Source of the DNA: CAWGHZ01 sp963775315
GTDB lineage: Bacteria > Pseudomonadota > Alphaproteobacteria > MPNO01 > DASWLB01
DNA: 64,000 bases
NCBI GenBank assembly: GCA_963775315.1
Contig: CAVZIN010000004.1
Coordinates: forward strand, 310,001-374,000
Direction of reading: 5' to 3'
The notes beneath the pieces are model-generated. The model was not told where the DNA came from. It worked only from the letters and a program-made list of their open reading frames with translations, and ran no database searches. A program made the position numbers and the translations under genes. Each line of letters opens with the position of its first letter. Position 1 is the stretch's first letter. This document shows, one piece after another, positions 51,971 to 60,193 of this stretch.

Positions 51971-52079
51971 TGCTGACGCGCACGCCTTGCACGGCGCGGC
52001 ACCGCAGCCCCTCGCAAGACATGGTGCCTTGGGGGACTTGGGGCCAGCCCCGCCGAACCTTCGGAGATCGGAACAGATC

Positions 52080-52946
52080 GTGACGCCGCTTCGCAACGCC
52101 TTCCTCGCCGCCTGCGCCGTGATCGGTGCGGGTGCCGCCGCCTTCCTGCCGCAGCTCGCGTTCGCCACCGAGCCGCGCCCCTGGGAGATCGGATTGCAGC
52201 CGGCCGCCACGCCGATCATGCACGAGCTCGAATCGTTCCATAACATTCTGCTGGTGGTGATCACGCTGATCGTGCTGCTGGTGATGGGGCTCCTGCTCTA
52301 CACCATGCTCAACTTCACCGAGCGCAAGAACCCGGTCCCGTCGCAGCGCAGCCACAACACGGTGATCGAGGTAATCTGGACGACGCTTCCGGTGATCGTG
52401 CTGGTCCTGATCGCCATCCCGTCCTTCAAGCTGCTTTACGCCGAGGACGTGATCCCGAAATCCGACCTCACCATCAAGGCGATCGGCCACCAGTGGTACT
52501 GGTCCTACGAATATCCCGACAACGGCAATTTCGGCTTCGATTCCACGATGGTGCAGAAGTCCGACCTGAAGCCGGGCCAGCCGCGCCTACTCACCGTCGA
52601 CAACCGCGTCGTCGTGCCGGTGGGCGAGACGGTGCGCGTCATCGCGACGTCGTCCGACGTCATCCACTCCTGGGCGGTGCCGTCCTTCGGGGTGAAGCAG
52701 GACGCGGTGCCCGGCCGGCTGAACGAGACCTGGTTCAAGGTCGAGCATGTCGGCACCTATTACGGCCAATGCTCCGAGCTTTGCGGCGTGAACCATGGCT
52801 TCATGCCGATCGAGGTCGAGGCCGTCACCAAGCCCGATTTCGAGAAGTGGGTCGCCGAGGCGAAGAAGAAGTTCGCCGACGCCGCGCCGGCCGCCCCGGA
52901 AACCGATACCCGCGTCGCGCTGCGCACCGCTCCCGAAGCGCGCTAA
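52080..52946 (+). CDS. coxB: Cytochrome c oxidase subunit II
   Basis: 288 aa. Signal-like first helix, two TM helices (residues 40-110), and the periplasmic CuA domain: HSWAVPSFGVK (His ligand), and CSELCGVNHGFM (two Cys, Glu, His, Met ligands). Aromatic electron-entry patch GHQWYWSYEYP is intact. The start is a GTG at 52080 (N-terminus (V)TPLRNAF...); the in-frame extension upstream is not coding-like. First gene of the oxidase operon. Confidence 0.94.
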   Translation: MTPLRNAFLAACAVIGAGAAAFLPQLAFATEPRPWEIGLQPAATPIMHELESFHNILLVVITLIVLLVMGLLLYTMLNFTERKNPVPSQRSHNTVIEVIWTTLPVIVLVLIAIPSFKLLYAEDVIPKSDLTIKAIGHQWYWSYEYPDNGNFGFDSTMVQKSDLKPGQPRLLTVDNRVVVPVGETVRVIATSSDVIHSWAVPSFGVKQDAVPGRLNETWFKVEHVGTYYGQCSELCGVNHGFMPIEVEAVTKPDFEKWVAEAKKKFADAAPAAPETDTRVALRTAPEAR

Positions 52947-52970
52947 AGACAAAGTCCGAAGGATACCGTC

Positions 52971-54569
52971 ATGACCTCAGCCGCTCACGCCGCCCACCAC
53001 GCCGACCACCCCACGGGCTGGCGCCGCTACGTCTATTCGACGAACCACAAGGACATCGGCACGATGTACCTGGTGTTCGCGGTGGTGGCGGCGATCATCG
53101 GCGGGGTCATCTCGATCCTGTTCCGGCTCGAGCTCGCCGAGCCCGGCATCCAGTACTTCACGAACCACCAGACCTACAACGCGCTCGTCACGGTGCATGG
53201 CCTGACCATGATCTTCTTCGTGATCATGCCGGCCATGATCGGCGGGTTCGGCAACTGGATCGTGCCGCTGATGATCGGGGCGCCCGACATGGCGTTCCCG
53301 CGCATGAACAACATCAGCTTCTGGCTGCTGGTCCCGAGCTTTCTGCTGCTCATGGCGACCTTCCTGTTCGGCGGGCTCGGCACCGGCTGGACGCTCTATC
53401 CGCCGCTGTCTTCGTCGCTCGGCCATCCCGGCCCGGCGGTCGACCTCGCCATCTTCAGCATGCATCTTGCGGGCGCATCGTCGATCCTCGGCGCGATCAA
53501 CTTCATCACCACGATCCTCAACATGCGCGCGCCGGGCATGACGCTGCACAAGATGCCGCTGTTCGTGTGGGCCATCCTGGTGACCGCGTTTCTGCTGCTG
53601 CTCGCGCTGCCGGTTCTCGCCGGCGCGATCACCATGCTGCTGACCGACCGCAATTTCGGCACCACCTTCTTCAAGCCCGAGGGCGGCGGCGATCCGCTGC
53701 TGTTCCAGCACCTGTTCTGGTTCTTCGGCCACCCCGAGGTCTACATCCTGATCCTGCCGGGCTTCGGCATGGTCAGCCAGGTCGTGTCGACCTTCTCGAA
53801 GAAGCCGATATTCGGCTATCTCGGCATGGCCTACGCTATGGTCTCGATCGGCTTCATCGGCTTCATCGTGTGGGCGCACCACATGTTCACCACGGGCCTC
53901 GCGGTCGACACGAAGGCCTACTTCACCGCCGCCACGATGGTCATCGCGGTGCCGACCGGCATCAAGATCTTCTCGTGGATCGCCACCATGTGGGGCGGCT
54001 CGATCCGGTTCGACACGCCGATGCTGTGGGCGACGGGCTTTATCTTCCTGTTCACGGTGGGCGGCGTCACCGGCGTCGTCCTGGCGAACGCCGGCGTCGA
54101 CACCGTGCTGCAGGACACCTACTACGTCGTGGCCCACTTCCATTATGTGCTGTCGCTGGGCGCGATCTTCTCGATCTTCGCCGGGTTCTACTACTGGCTG
54201 CCCAAGATGTGCGGCAGGCGCTATCCCGAGGCGCTCGGCCGGCTGCATTTCTGGGTCACCTTCATCGGCGTCAACCTGACCTTCTTCCCGATGCACTTCC
54301 TCGGGCTCGCCGGCATGCCGCGTCGCGTCCCTGATTATCCGGATGCGTTTGCGGGCTGGAACATGGTGGCCTCGATCGGTTCGTACATCTCGGGCGCCGG
54401 GGTGCTGATCTTCCTCTATGTCCTGTGGCGCACCTTCACCTCGGGCGAGCGCGTGGGCGAGAACCCCTGGGGCGTCGGCGCGACCACGCTCGAGTGGACG
54501 TTGAGCTCGCCGCCGCCCTTCCACTCCTACGACGAGCTGCCGCAGATCGGCTCGACGACCGCGCACTAG
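52971..54569 (+). CDS. coxA: Cytochrome c oxidase subunit I
   Basis: 532 aa with 12 TM helices, catalytic core of an aa3-type oxidase. CuB and haem ligands: GHPEVYILILPGFG (His-Tyr cross-link pair), VWAHHMFTTG, and VVAHFHYVLSLGA (haem a and a3 His). The D- and K-channel residues (e.g., N in MIGGFGNWIVPLMIGAPDMAFPRMNN region) are present. Starts 24 bp after coxB. Confidence 0.97.
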   Translation: MTSAAHAAHHADHPTGWRRYVYSTNHKDIGTMYLVFAVVAAIIGGVISILFRLELAEPGIQYFTNHQTYNALVTVHGLTMIFFVIMPAMIGGFGNWIVPLMIGAPDMAFPRMNNISFWLLVPSFLLLMATFLFGGLGTGWTLYPPLSSSLGHPGPAVDLAIFSMHLAGASSILGAINFITTILNMRAPGMTLHKMPLFVWAILVTAFLLLLALPVLAGAITMLLTDRNFGTTFFKPEGGGDPLLFQHLFWFFGHPEVYILILPGFGMVSQVVSTFSKKPIFGYLGMAYAMVSIGFIGFIVWAHHMFTTGLAVDTKAYFTAATMVIAVPTGIKIFSWIATMWGGSIRFDTPMLWATGFIFLFTVGGVTGVVLANAGVDTVLQDTYYVVAHFHYVLSLGAIFSIFAGFYYWLPKMCGRRYPEALGRLHFWVTFIGVNLTFFPMHFLGLAGMPRRVPDYPDAFAGWNMVASIGSYISGAGVLIFLYVLWRTFTSGERVGENPWGVGATTLEWTLSSPPPFHSYDELPQIGSTTAH

Positions 54570-54582
54570 GGGAGGCGGGGTC

Positions 54583-55506
54583 TTGGCCGAAAGCGCGATC
54601 GAGCTCAACCGCACGCCGCCGGTCGCGTTCCCCGACGACGGGGCCGCGGTCGGCGACTACATCGCCCTCCTCAAGCCGCGCGTGATGTCGCTGGTGGTCT
54701 TCACCGGCATCGCCGGCATGGTGATGGCGCCGGGCTCGCTCCACCCGGTCATCGCGTTCGTCGCCGTGCTGTGCATCGCGGTGGGCGCGGGCGCGGCGGG
54801 CGCGATCAACATGTGGTACGAGCGCGATATCGACGCGAAGATGCGCCGCACCGCCAATCGGCCGCTGCCGGCCGGGCGGATGGATCCCTCGGCCGCGCTC
54901 GGTTTCGGCACGGTGCTGGCGGTCGCCTCGGTCTCGCTGATGGGCATCGGGGTGAACTGGCCGGCGGCGGCGCTGCTCGCCGCGGCGATCGGGTTCTATG
55001 TCTTCGTCTACACCATGGGGCTCAAGCGCCGGACGCCGCAGAACATCGTGATCGGCGGCGCGGCCGGCGCGTTCCCGCCGATGATCGGCTGGGCGGCGGT
55101 CACCGGAAACGTCGGCATCGGGGCGGCCGTGCTGTTCCTGATGATCTTCATGTGGACCCCGCCGCACTTCTGGGCGCTCTCACTCTACAAGTCCGACGAG
55201 TACGCCAAGGCCGGCGTGCCGATGATGCCTGTCGTCCGCGGCTCGGCGGAGACGCGGCGCCAGATGCTGGTCTACGCGATCCTGCTCGCGCCGATCACCG
55301 TGGCACCCGCGGCGCTCGGCCTCGCGAGCTGGATCTACGGGGCAGCGGCCGGGGCGCTGTCGCTCGTCTTCGTCGGGGCTGCCGTGGCGGTGCTGCGCGA
55401 CGGGTCCGAGAAGAACGCCAGGCGCATGTTCGCCTTTTCGATCCTCTATCTCTTCCTGCTGTTCGCCCTCATGATGGCGGATCGGTTGATCGCATGGCAC
55501 GCGTGA
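54583..55506 (+). CDS. ctaB: Protoheme IX farnesyltransferase (haem O synthase)
   Basis: 307-aa UbiA-family prenyltransferase. Asp-rich motif 1 NMWYERDIDAKMRRTANRPLP and motif 2 YKSDEYAKAGVPMMPVVRG, with eight or nine TM helices. Attaches farnesyl to haem b for the oxidase. The start is a TTG at 54583 preceded by GGGGAGG. Confidence 0.95.
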   Translation: MAESAIELNRTPPVAFPDDGAAVGDYIALLKPRVMSLVVFTGIAGMVMAPGSLHPVIAFVAVLCIAVGAGAAGAINMWYERDIDAKMRRTANRPLPAGRMDPSAALGFGTVLAVASVSLMGIGVNWPAAALLAAAIGFYVFVYTMGLKRRTPQNIVIGGAAGAFPPMIGWAAVTGNVGIGAAVLFLMIFMWTPPHFWALSLYKSDEYAKAGVPMMPVVRGSAETRRQMLVYAILLAPITVAPAALGLASWIYGAAAGALSLVFVGAAVAVLRDGSEKNARRMFAFSILYLFLLFALMMADRLIAWHA

Positions 55507-55646
55507 CGGGGCTGGGCCAGGTGGCAGGCAGGAACGGTCGGGACAGCAAGCGGCGCGGCCGCAACCTGGCGCTCGCCCTGGCGCTCGCCGCCATCGTGGT
55601 GCTTTTCTACATACTGACCTTCGTGCGCATGGGGGCGGGGTCCTGA
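55494..55646 (+). CDS. Small single-TM protein (CtaF/CoxF-like position)
   Basis: 50 aa. A basic N-terminus (RNGRDSKRRGRN) and one TM helix (LALALALAAIVVLFYILTFV). The start overlaps the end of ctaB by 13 bp. In many alphaproteobacteria a small single-TM protein sits at this place before ctaG; ctaG itself does not follow here. Function unknown, probably oxidase assembly. Confidence 0.65.
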   Translation: MARVTGLGQVAGRNGRDSKRRGRNLALALALAAIVVLFYILTFVRMGAGS

Positions 55647-55690
55647 GAGCCCGCATGCGCGCCAACCGATAATCAACGACGGAACGGACA

Positions 55691-56548
55691 ATGGCTTCTG
55701 CACAATCGACCGCTGCCGGCCACGACGCGGGCCACGCCGGCCACAAGCACCCCTACCACATGGTCGATCCCAGCCCGTGGCCGATCGTCGGCGCGATCTC
55801 GGCCGGCGTGCTGACCACCGGCGGGGTGATCTATATGCACTCCGGCATTTGGTGGGTCGTCGCGCTCGGCTTCCTCATGGTGCTGTTGACCATGGGAATG
55901 TGGTGGCGCGACGTGGTGCGCGAGGCCACGTTCCAGGGCCATCACACGGCGGTGGTGCAGATTGGGCTGCGCTACGGCATGGCCCTGTTCATCGCCTCCG
56001 AGGTGATGTTCTTCGTCGCCTGGTTCTGGGCCTTCTTCAACGCGAGCCTGTTCCCGTCGGCCGCGATCAGCCACACTTGGCCGCCGCCCGGCATCCACGT
56101 GTTCGACCCGTGGGAGCTGCCCTTCCTCAACACGCTGATCCTCCTGATGTCGGGCGTGACGGTCACCTGGGCGCACCACGCGCTGCGCGAGGGCGACCGC
56201 AAGCACATGCTGCAGGGGCTCGCGCTGACGATCCTCCTCGGCCTCAGCTTCACTTCGCTCCAGGCCTATGAGTACAGCCACGCCGCGTTCCACTTCAACG
56301 GCGGCATCTACCCGACCACCTTCTTCATGGCGACCGGGTTCCACGGCTTCCACGTCATCGTCGGCACGATCTTCCTGATCGTCTGCTTCTTCCGCGCCAA
56401 GGCGGGGCACTTCACCCCCACCCATCATTTCGGGTTCGAGGCGGCGGCCTGGTACTGGCACTTTGTCGACGTGGTCTGGCTGTTCCTGTTCACCTGCATC
56501 TACTGGTGGGGCGGGCACGGCCAGTACGCTCTGGCGGGGCATGGCTGA
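55691..56548 (+). CDS. coxC: Cytochrome c oxidase subunit III
   Basis: 285 aa, seven TM helices in the usual pattern. Landmarks: HPYHMVDPSPWPIVGA, RDVVREATFQGHHT, EVMFFVAWFWAFF, and FHGFHVIVGTIFL. Overlaps the next gene by 8 bp. Confidence 0.96.
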   Translation: MASAQSTAAGHDAGHAGHKHPYHMVDPSPWPIVGAISAGVLTTGGVIYMHSGIWWVVALGFLMVLLTMGMWWRDVVREATFQGHHTAVVQIGLRYGMALFIASEVMFFVAWFWAFFNASLFPSAAISHTWPPPGIHVFDPWELPFLNTLILLMSGVTVTWAHHALREGDRKHMLQGLALTILLGLSFTSLQAYEYSHAAFHFNGGIYPTTFFMATGFHGFHVIVGTIFLIVCFFRAKAGHFTPTHHFGFEAAAWYWHFVDVVWLFLFTCIYWWGGHGQYALAGHG

Positions 56549-56912
56549 GGGCAGCTACCCACCCATCTCGCCGCTTTCGGCCGGTCTGGCTTGCCGCTGC
56601 CCGCGCTGTGGCCGTGGCAAGCTGTTCAAGGGCTTCCTCGTCGTCGTGCCGCGCTGCGAGGTCTGCGGCCTCGATCTCAGCGCGCACGATTTGGGGGACG
56701 GCCCGGCGGTCTTCCTGATCTTCATCCTGGGCGCGCTGGTCGTGCCCCTCGCCATCGTGGTCGAGGTCTATTTCTCGCCCCCGATGTGGGTGCATGTCGT
56801 GATCTGGCCGACGGTCATCCTCGGCCTCGCCCTCGGCCTGCTGCGCCCCGCCAAGGCCCTGCTGGTCGCCATCCACTACAAGAACCTGCGCCATGAGTAC
56901 GATGGCGGCTGA
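56541..56912 (+). CDS. DUF983 zinc-ribbon membrane protein
   Basis: 123 aa. N-terminal zinc ribbon CRCPRCGRGKLF...PRCEVCGLDL (CxxC twice), then two TM helices (residues 55-100). Universal companion of cox genes in alphaproteobacteria; role not proven. Overlaps coxC and, by 20 bp, surf1. Confidence 0.88.
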   Translation: MAEGSYPPISPLSAGLACRCPRCGRGKLFKGFLVVVPRCEVCGLDLSAHDLGDGPAVFLIFILGALVVPLAIVVEVYFSPPMWVHVVIWPTVILGLALGLLRPAKALLVAIHYKNLRHEYDGG

Positions 56913-57624
56913 GCGCCCGTGGGCGCGCTTCCGTCCGCGCCCGCTGTCCGCGGCGCTCGCCTTCCTCGGATTCTGCATGCTGATCGGCCTCGGCACATGG
57001 CAGGTCGAGCGCCTGCACTGGAAGGAGGGGCTCATCGCCGAGCGGGCCGCCCGGCTCTCGGCCCCGCCGCTCGCGCTCGACCAAGTGCCGAAGGCGCCCG
57101 CCGAGTACGACCTTCGCCGCATCCGCCTTTCCGGCACGTTCGTCGACAAGGACCAGCTCCTCTACGGCCCGCGTTCCCATGACGGCGAGAACGGCTGGCG
57201 CGTCGTCGCCCCGCTCCGCCTCGACGACGGCAGCTATGCGATGGTCGACCGCGGCTGGGTGCCGGGCGACCGCGCGGCCCAGGCGGCGGCCAAGGCGGGC
57301 GCGCCGCATGGGCGCATCGCCATCGTCGGCGTGCTGCGCGCGCAGCCGCCGGCGCGCGGCTGGTTCACGCCCGACAACGTGCCGGCCAAGGGCGAATGGT
57401 ACACGCCCGACGTCGCCCAGATGGCGGCGCATCTCAAGCTTTCGCCGGTGCGGCCCTGGCTGGTCGAGGCCGACGCCGCGCCCGGTGCGCAGGGCTACCC
57501 CGTCGCCGGCGGCACGCTGACGCCGCTGCCCAACAACCACCTGCAATACGTGATCACATGGTATGCGCTCGCCTTCGCGCTCGCGGTGATCTTCGTCCTC
57601 GCCAACTGGCGGCGGGCCGGGTGA
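56893..57624 (+). CDS. surf1: SURF1 family oxidase assembly protein
   Basis: 243 aa. Two TM helices, one at each end (LAFLGFCMLIGLGTWQ and YALAFALAVIFVLAN), with a periplasmic domain between. The GTWQVERLHWK motif and RGWVPGDR are conserved. Helps insert haem a into subunit I. Coupled by overlaps on both sides. Confidence 0.93.
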   Translation: MSTMAAERPWARFRPRPLSAALAFLGFCMLIGLGTWQVERLHWKEGLIAERAARLSAPPLALDQVPKAPAEYDLRRIRLSGTFVDKDQLLYGPRSHDGENGWRVVAPLRLDDGSYAMVDRGWVPGDRAAQAAAKAGAPHGRIAIVGVLRAQPPARGWFTPDNVPAKGEWYTPDVAQMAAHLKLSPVRPWLVEADAAPGAQGYPVAGGTLTPLPNNHLQYVITWYALAFALAVIFVLANWRRAG

Positions 57625-59132
57625 TGGCGCGCGCAGCGAACCCCACCGCCTACGAGACGCTGGAGGAGCGGTTTCGCCGCATCTCCGCGCTCGGCGACGC
57701 GCAGCGCCTGCTCGGCTGGGACATGCAGGCCTACATGCCGCAGGGCGGGGCCGAGGCGCGCGCCGGCCAGATGGCCGCGCTCCGCCTGACGACCCACGAG
57801 ATGCTGACCGACCCGCGCGTCGCCGACCTGCTCGCCGCCGCCGAGGACGAGGCGCCCGGGCTCGACGAATGGCGCCGCGCCAATCTGCGCGAGATGCGCC
57901 ACCGCTGGCGCCACGCCAGCGCGCTGGACGGAAAGCTGGTCGAGGCGCTGACGCGCGCCGCCTCGGACTGCCAGATGGCGTGGCGCGCGGCGCGGCCGGC
58001 GGCCGACTTCGCGCTGGTCGCGGACAAGCTCGACCGGCTGCTCGCGCTCACCCGCGAGGGCGCGGCGGCGCGGGCCGAGGCGACCGGCCTCACGCCCTAC
58101 GAGGCGCTGATGGACCTTTACGAGCCGGGCGCGCGGATCGAGCGGATCGACGCGCTGTTCGCCGGCCTCGCCGCGACCCTGCCGGACATTCTCGAGGCGG
58201 CCCTCGCCCGCCAGGCGGCCGAGCCCGCGCCGCTGGTGCCGGCCGGGCCGTTCCCGGTCGCGGCGCAGCGCGCGCTCGCCGAGCGGCTGATGCGGGTGCT
58301 CGGCTTCGATTTCCATCATGGCCGGCTCGACGAGACGCTGCACCCGTTCTGCTCGGGCGTGCCGGAGGACGTGCGCGTCACCACGCGGTGGGACGAGAAC
58401 GGATTCTTCGACGGGCTGATGGCGGTGCTGCACGAAACCGGCCACGCGCTCTACGAGATGGGCCGGCCGGCCGACTGGCGCCACCAGCCGGTCGGCGGCG
58501 CGCGCGGCATGGTGCTGCACGAGAGCCAGTCGCTGCTGATCGAGATGCAGGCCTGCCGCGGGCGCGAGTTCCTGGCTTTCGCCGGCCCGCTGATGGCGGA
58601 GGCGTTCGGCGGCGCGCCGGATGCCTGGACGCCCGACAACCTGCGGCGGCTCTACACCCGCGTCGCGCGCTCGCTGATCCGGGTCGACGCCGACGAGGTC
58701 ACCTACCCGCTGCATGTCATCCTCCGCACGCGGCTCGAGCGTGCGATGCTCGCGGGCGACCTCGCCGTCGCCGACCTGCCCGGCGCGTGGAACGACGGGA
58801 TGCGCGAGCTGGTAGGTGTCGTTCCGCCCGATGACCGGCTGGGTTGCCTCCAGGACATCCACTGGTACTCGGGTTCGATCGGCTATTTCCCGACCTACAC
58901 GATGGGGGCGGTCGCCGCCGCCCAGCTCTTCGCCGCCGCGCGCCGCGCCCGGCCCGAGATCCCCGAGGCCCTCGCGCGCGGCGATTTTCAGCCGCTGGTC
59001 GGCTGGCTCCGCGCCAACGTCCACGCCCGGGGATCGGTCGCCTTCACCGACGAGGTGCTCGTCGCGGCCACCGGAAGACCGCTCGATCCCGCCGATTTCG
59101 AGGCCCACCTTCGCGCGCGCTATCTGGGCTAG
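57624..59132 (+). CDS. Carboxypeptidase Taq (M32 metallopeptidase)
   Basis: 502 aa, typical for M32. Zinc motif HETGH in VLHETGHALYEMGRP, downstream Glu in HESQSLLIEMQ, and the family opening YETLEERFRRISALGDAQRLLGWDMQAYMP. Removes C-terminal residues with broad specificity. ATG shares one base with the surf1 stop (TGATG). Confidence 0.95.
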   Translation: MARAANPTAYETLEERFRRISALGDAQRLLGWDMQAYMPQGGAEARAGQMAALRLTTHEMLTDPRVADLLAAAEDEAPGLDEWRRANLREMRHRWRHASALDGKLVEALTRAASDCQMAWRAARPAADFALVADKLDRLLALTREGAAARAEATGLTPYEALMDLYEPGARIERIDALFAGLAATLPDILEAALARQAAEPAPLVPAGPFPVAAQRALAERLMRVLGFDFHHGRLDETLHPFCSGVPEDVRVTTRWDENGFFDGLMAVLHETGHALYEMGRPADWRHQPVGGARGMVLHESQSLLIEMQACRGREFLAFAGPLMAEAFGGAPDAWTPDNLRRLYTRVARSLIRVDADEVTYPLHVILRTRLERAMLAGDLAVADLPGAWNDGMRELVGVVPPDDRLGCLQDIHWYSGSIGYFPTYTMGAVAAAQLFAAARRARPEIPEALARGDFQPLVGWLRANVHARGSVAFTDEVLVAATGRPLDPADFEAHLRARYLG

Positions 59133-59182
59133 CCTACGCCGCCAGTACCGGCGATTCAGGCGTTGGGATAGATTAACGGCCG

Positions 59183-59851
59183 ATGCGCCTCCTCTATCAT
59201 CTGTTCCTGTCGCCATTCTGCCGCAAGGTGCGCCTCGCGCTCGCCGAGAAAGGGCTCGATTTCGAGCTCAAGTCGGAGAACCCGGCCGAGCGGCGCGCCG
59301 CGTTCCTCCATCTCAACCCGTCGGGCGAGGTGCCGGTGCTGGTCGAGGAGGACGGCCAGGTCGTGTGCGGCGCAAGCGTCATCACCGAATATATCGAGGA
59401 GGCCTATGCCGGCCTCGCCCTTCTGCCGGGCGACGCGGCCGAGCGCGCCGAGACGCGGCGCCTGGTCGACTGGTTCGACGGCAAGTTCAACCGCGAGGTC
59501 ACCGCCAACCTGGTGGGCGAGAAGCTGATGAAGCGGCTCCTGCGGCTCGGCGAGCCCGACACGGCGGCGATCCGCGCCGGCCACGCCAACATCCGCACCC
59601 ATCTCGACTATGTCGGCTGGCTCGCCGACCGGCGCAACTGGCTCGCCGGCGAGACGTTCTCGCTCGCCGACATCGCGGCCGCGGCGCATCTTTCGGCGGT
59701 CGACTATGTCGGCGACGTGCCGTGGGACGATTTCAAGCCGGCGCGCGAATGGTACGCGCGCATCAAGTCGCGCCCGTCCTTCCGTCCGCTGCTGGCCGAC
59801 TACCTGCCCGGCGCGCCGCCGCCGAAGCACTATGCCGACCTCGACTTCTAG
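59183..59851 (+). CDS. Glutathione S-transferase family protein
   Basis: 222 aa, thioredoxin-like N-terminal domain with a catalytic-position Cys in LSPFCRKVRLALAEKG, the cis-Pro in VPVLVEEDGQVV, ESxxI-like GASVITEYIEE, and an alpha-helical C-terminal domain (SLADIAAAAHLSAVDYVGDVPWDDF). Substrate unknown. Confidence 0.9.
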   Translation: MRLLYHLFLSPFCRKVRLALAEKGLDFELKSENPAERRAAFLHLNPSGEVPVLVEEDGQVVCGASVITEYIEEAYAGLALLPGDAAERAETRRLVDWFDGKFNREVTANLVGEKLMKRLLRLGEPDTAAIRAGHANIRTHLDYVGWLADRRNWLAGETFSLADIAAAAHLSAVDYVGDVPWDDFKPAREWYARIKSRPSFRPLLADYLPGAPPPKHYADLDF

Positions 59852-59875
59852 CGGCCGTCCGCCCATATTGAGCCC

Positions 59876-60175
59876 ATGATCGACGACGATCCCAAGGGCA
59901 CGCCCGGGCCGCGCGACGACGCGGCGCCCGAGCCCGATCCGACGACGGGCGTGTTCGACATGGTCGACTACGGCGGCTACGCAGGCATGTCCGGCGTAGC
60001 GGAGATGCACGACCAGATCGTGCGCCAAGTGTCCGACCTGCTCGCCGAATCCGACCTGTCGGAGGAGGAGAAGCAGAAGATCCTCGCCTCGATCGTCTGC
60101 CCGTGCTGCGGCGGCGCCGGACCGTCGATGGTGTTCGACCTCAACCCGTCGAAGGGCGACGGCCCGGTCTACTGA
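59876..60175 (+). CDS. Small CPCC-containing hypothetical protein
   Basis: 99 aa. An acidic N-terminus, a helical centre (AEMHDQIVRQVSDLLAESDLSEEEKQKILASI) and a CPCC motif followed by GGAG. The family is not known to me; one CxxC half-ribbon could bind a metal as a dimer. Convergent with ftsK, 18 bp apart. Confidence 0.65.
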   Translation: MIDDDPKGTPGPRDDAAPEPDPTTGVFDMVDYGGYAGMSGVAEMHDQIVRQVSDLLAESDLSEEEKQKILASIVCPCCGGAGPSMVFDLNPSKGDGPVY

Positions 60176-60193
60176 GTCGAGGCGCTCCGGCGC

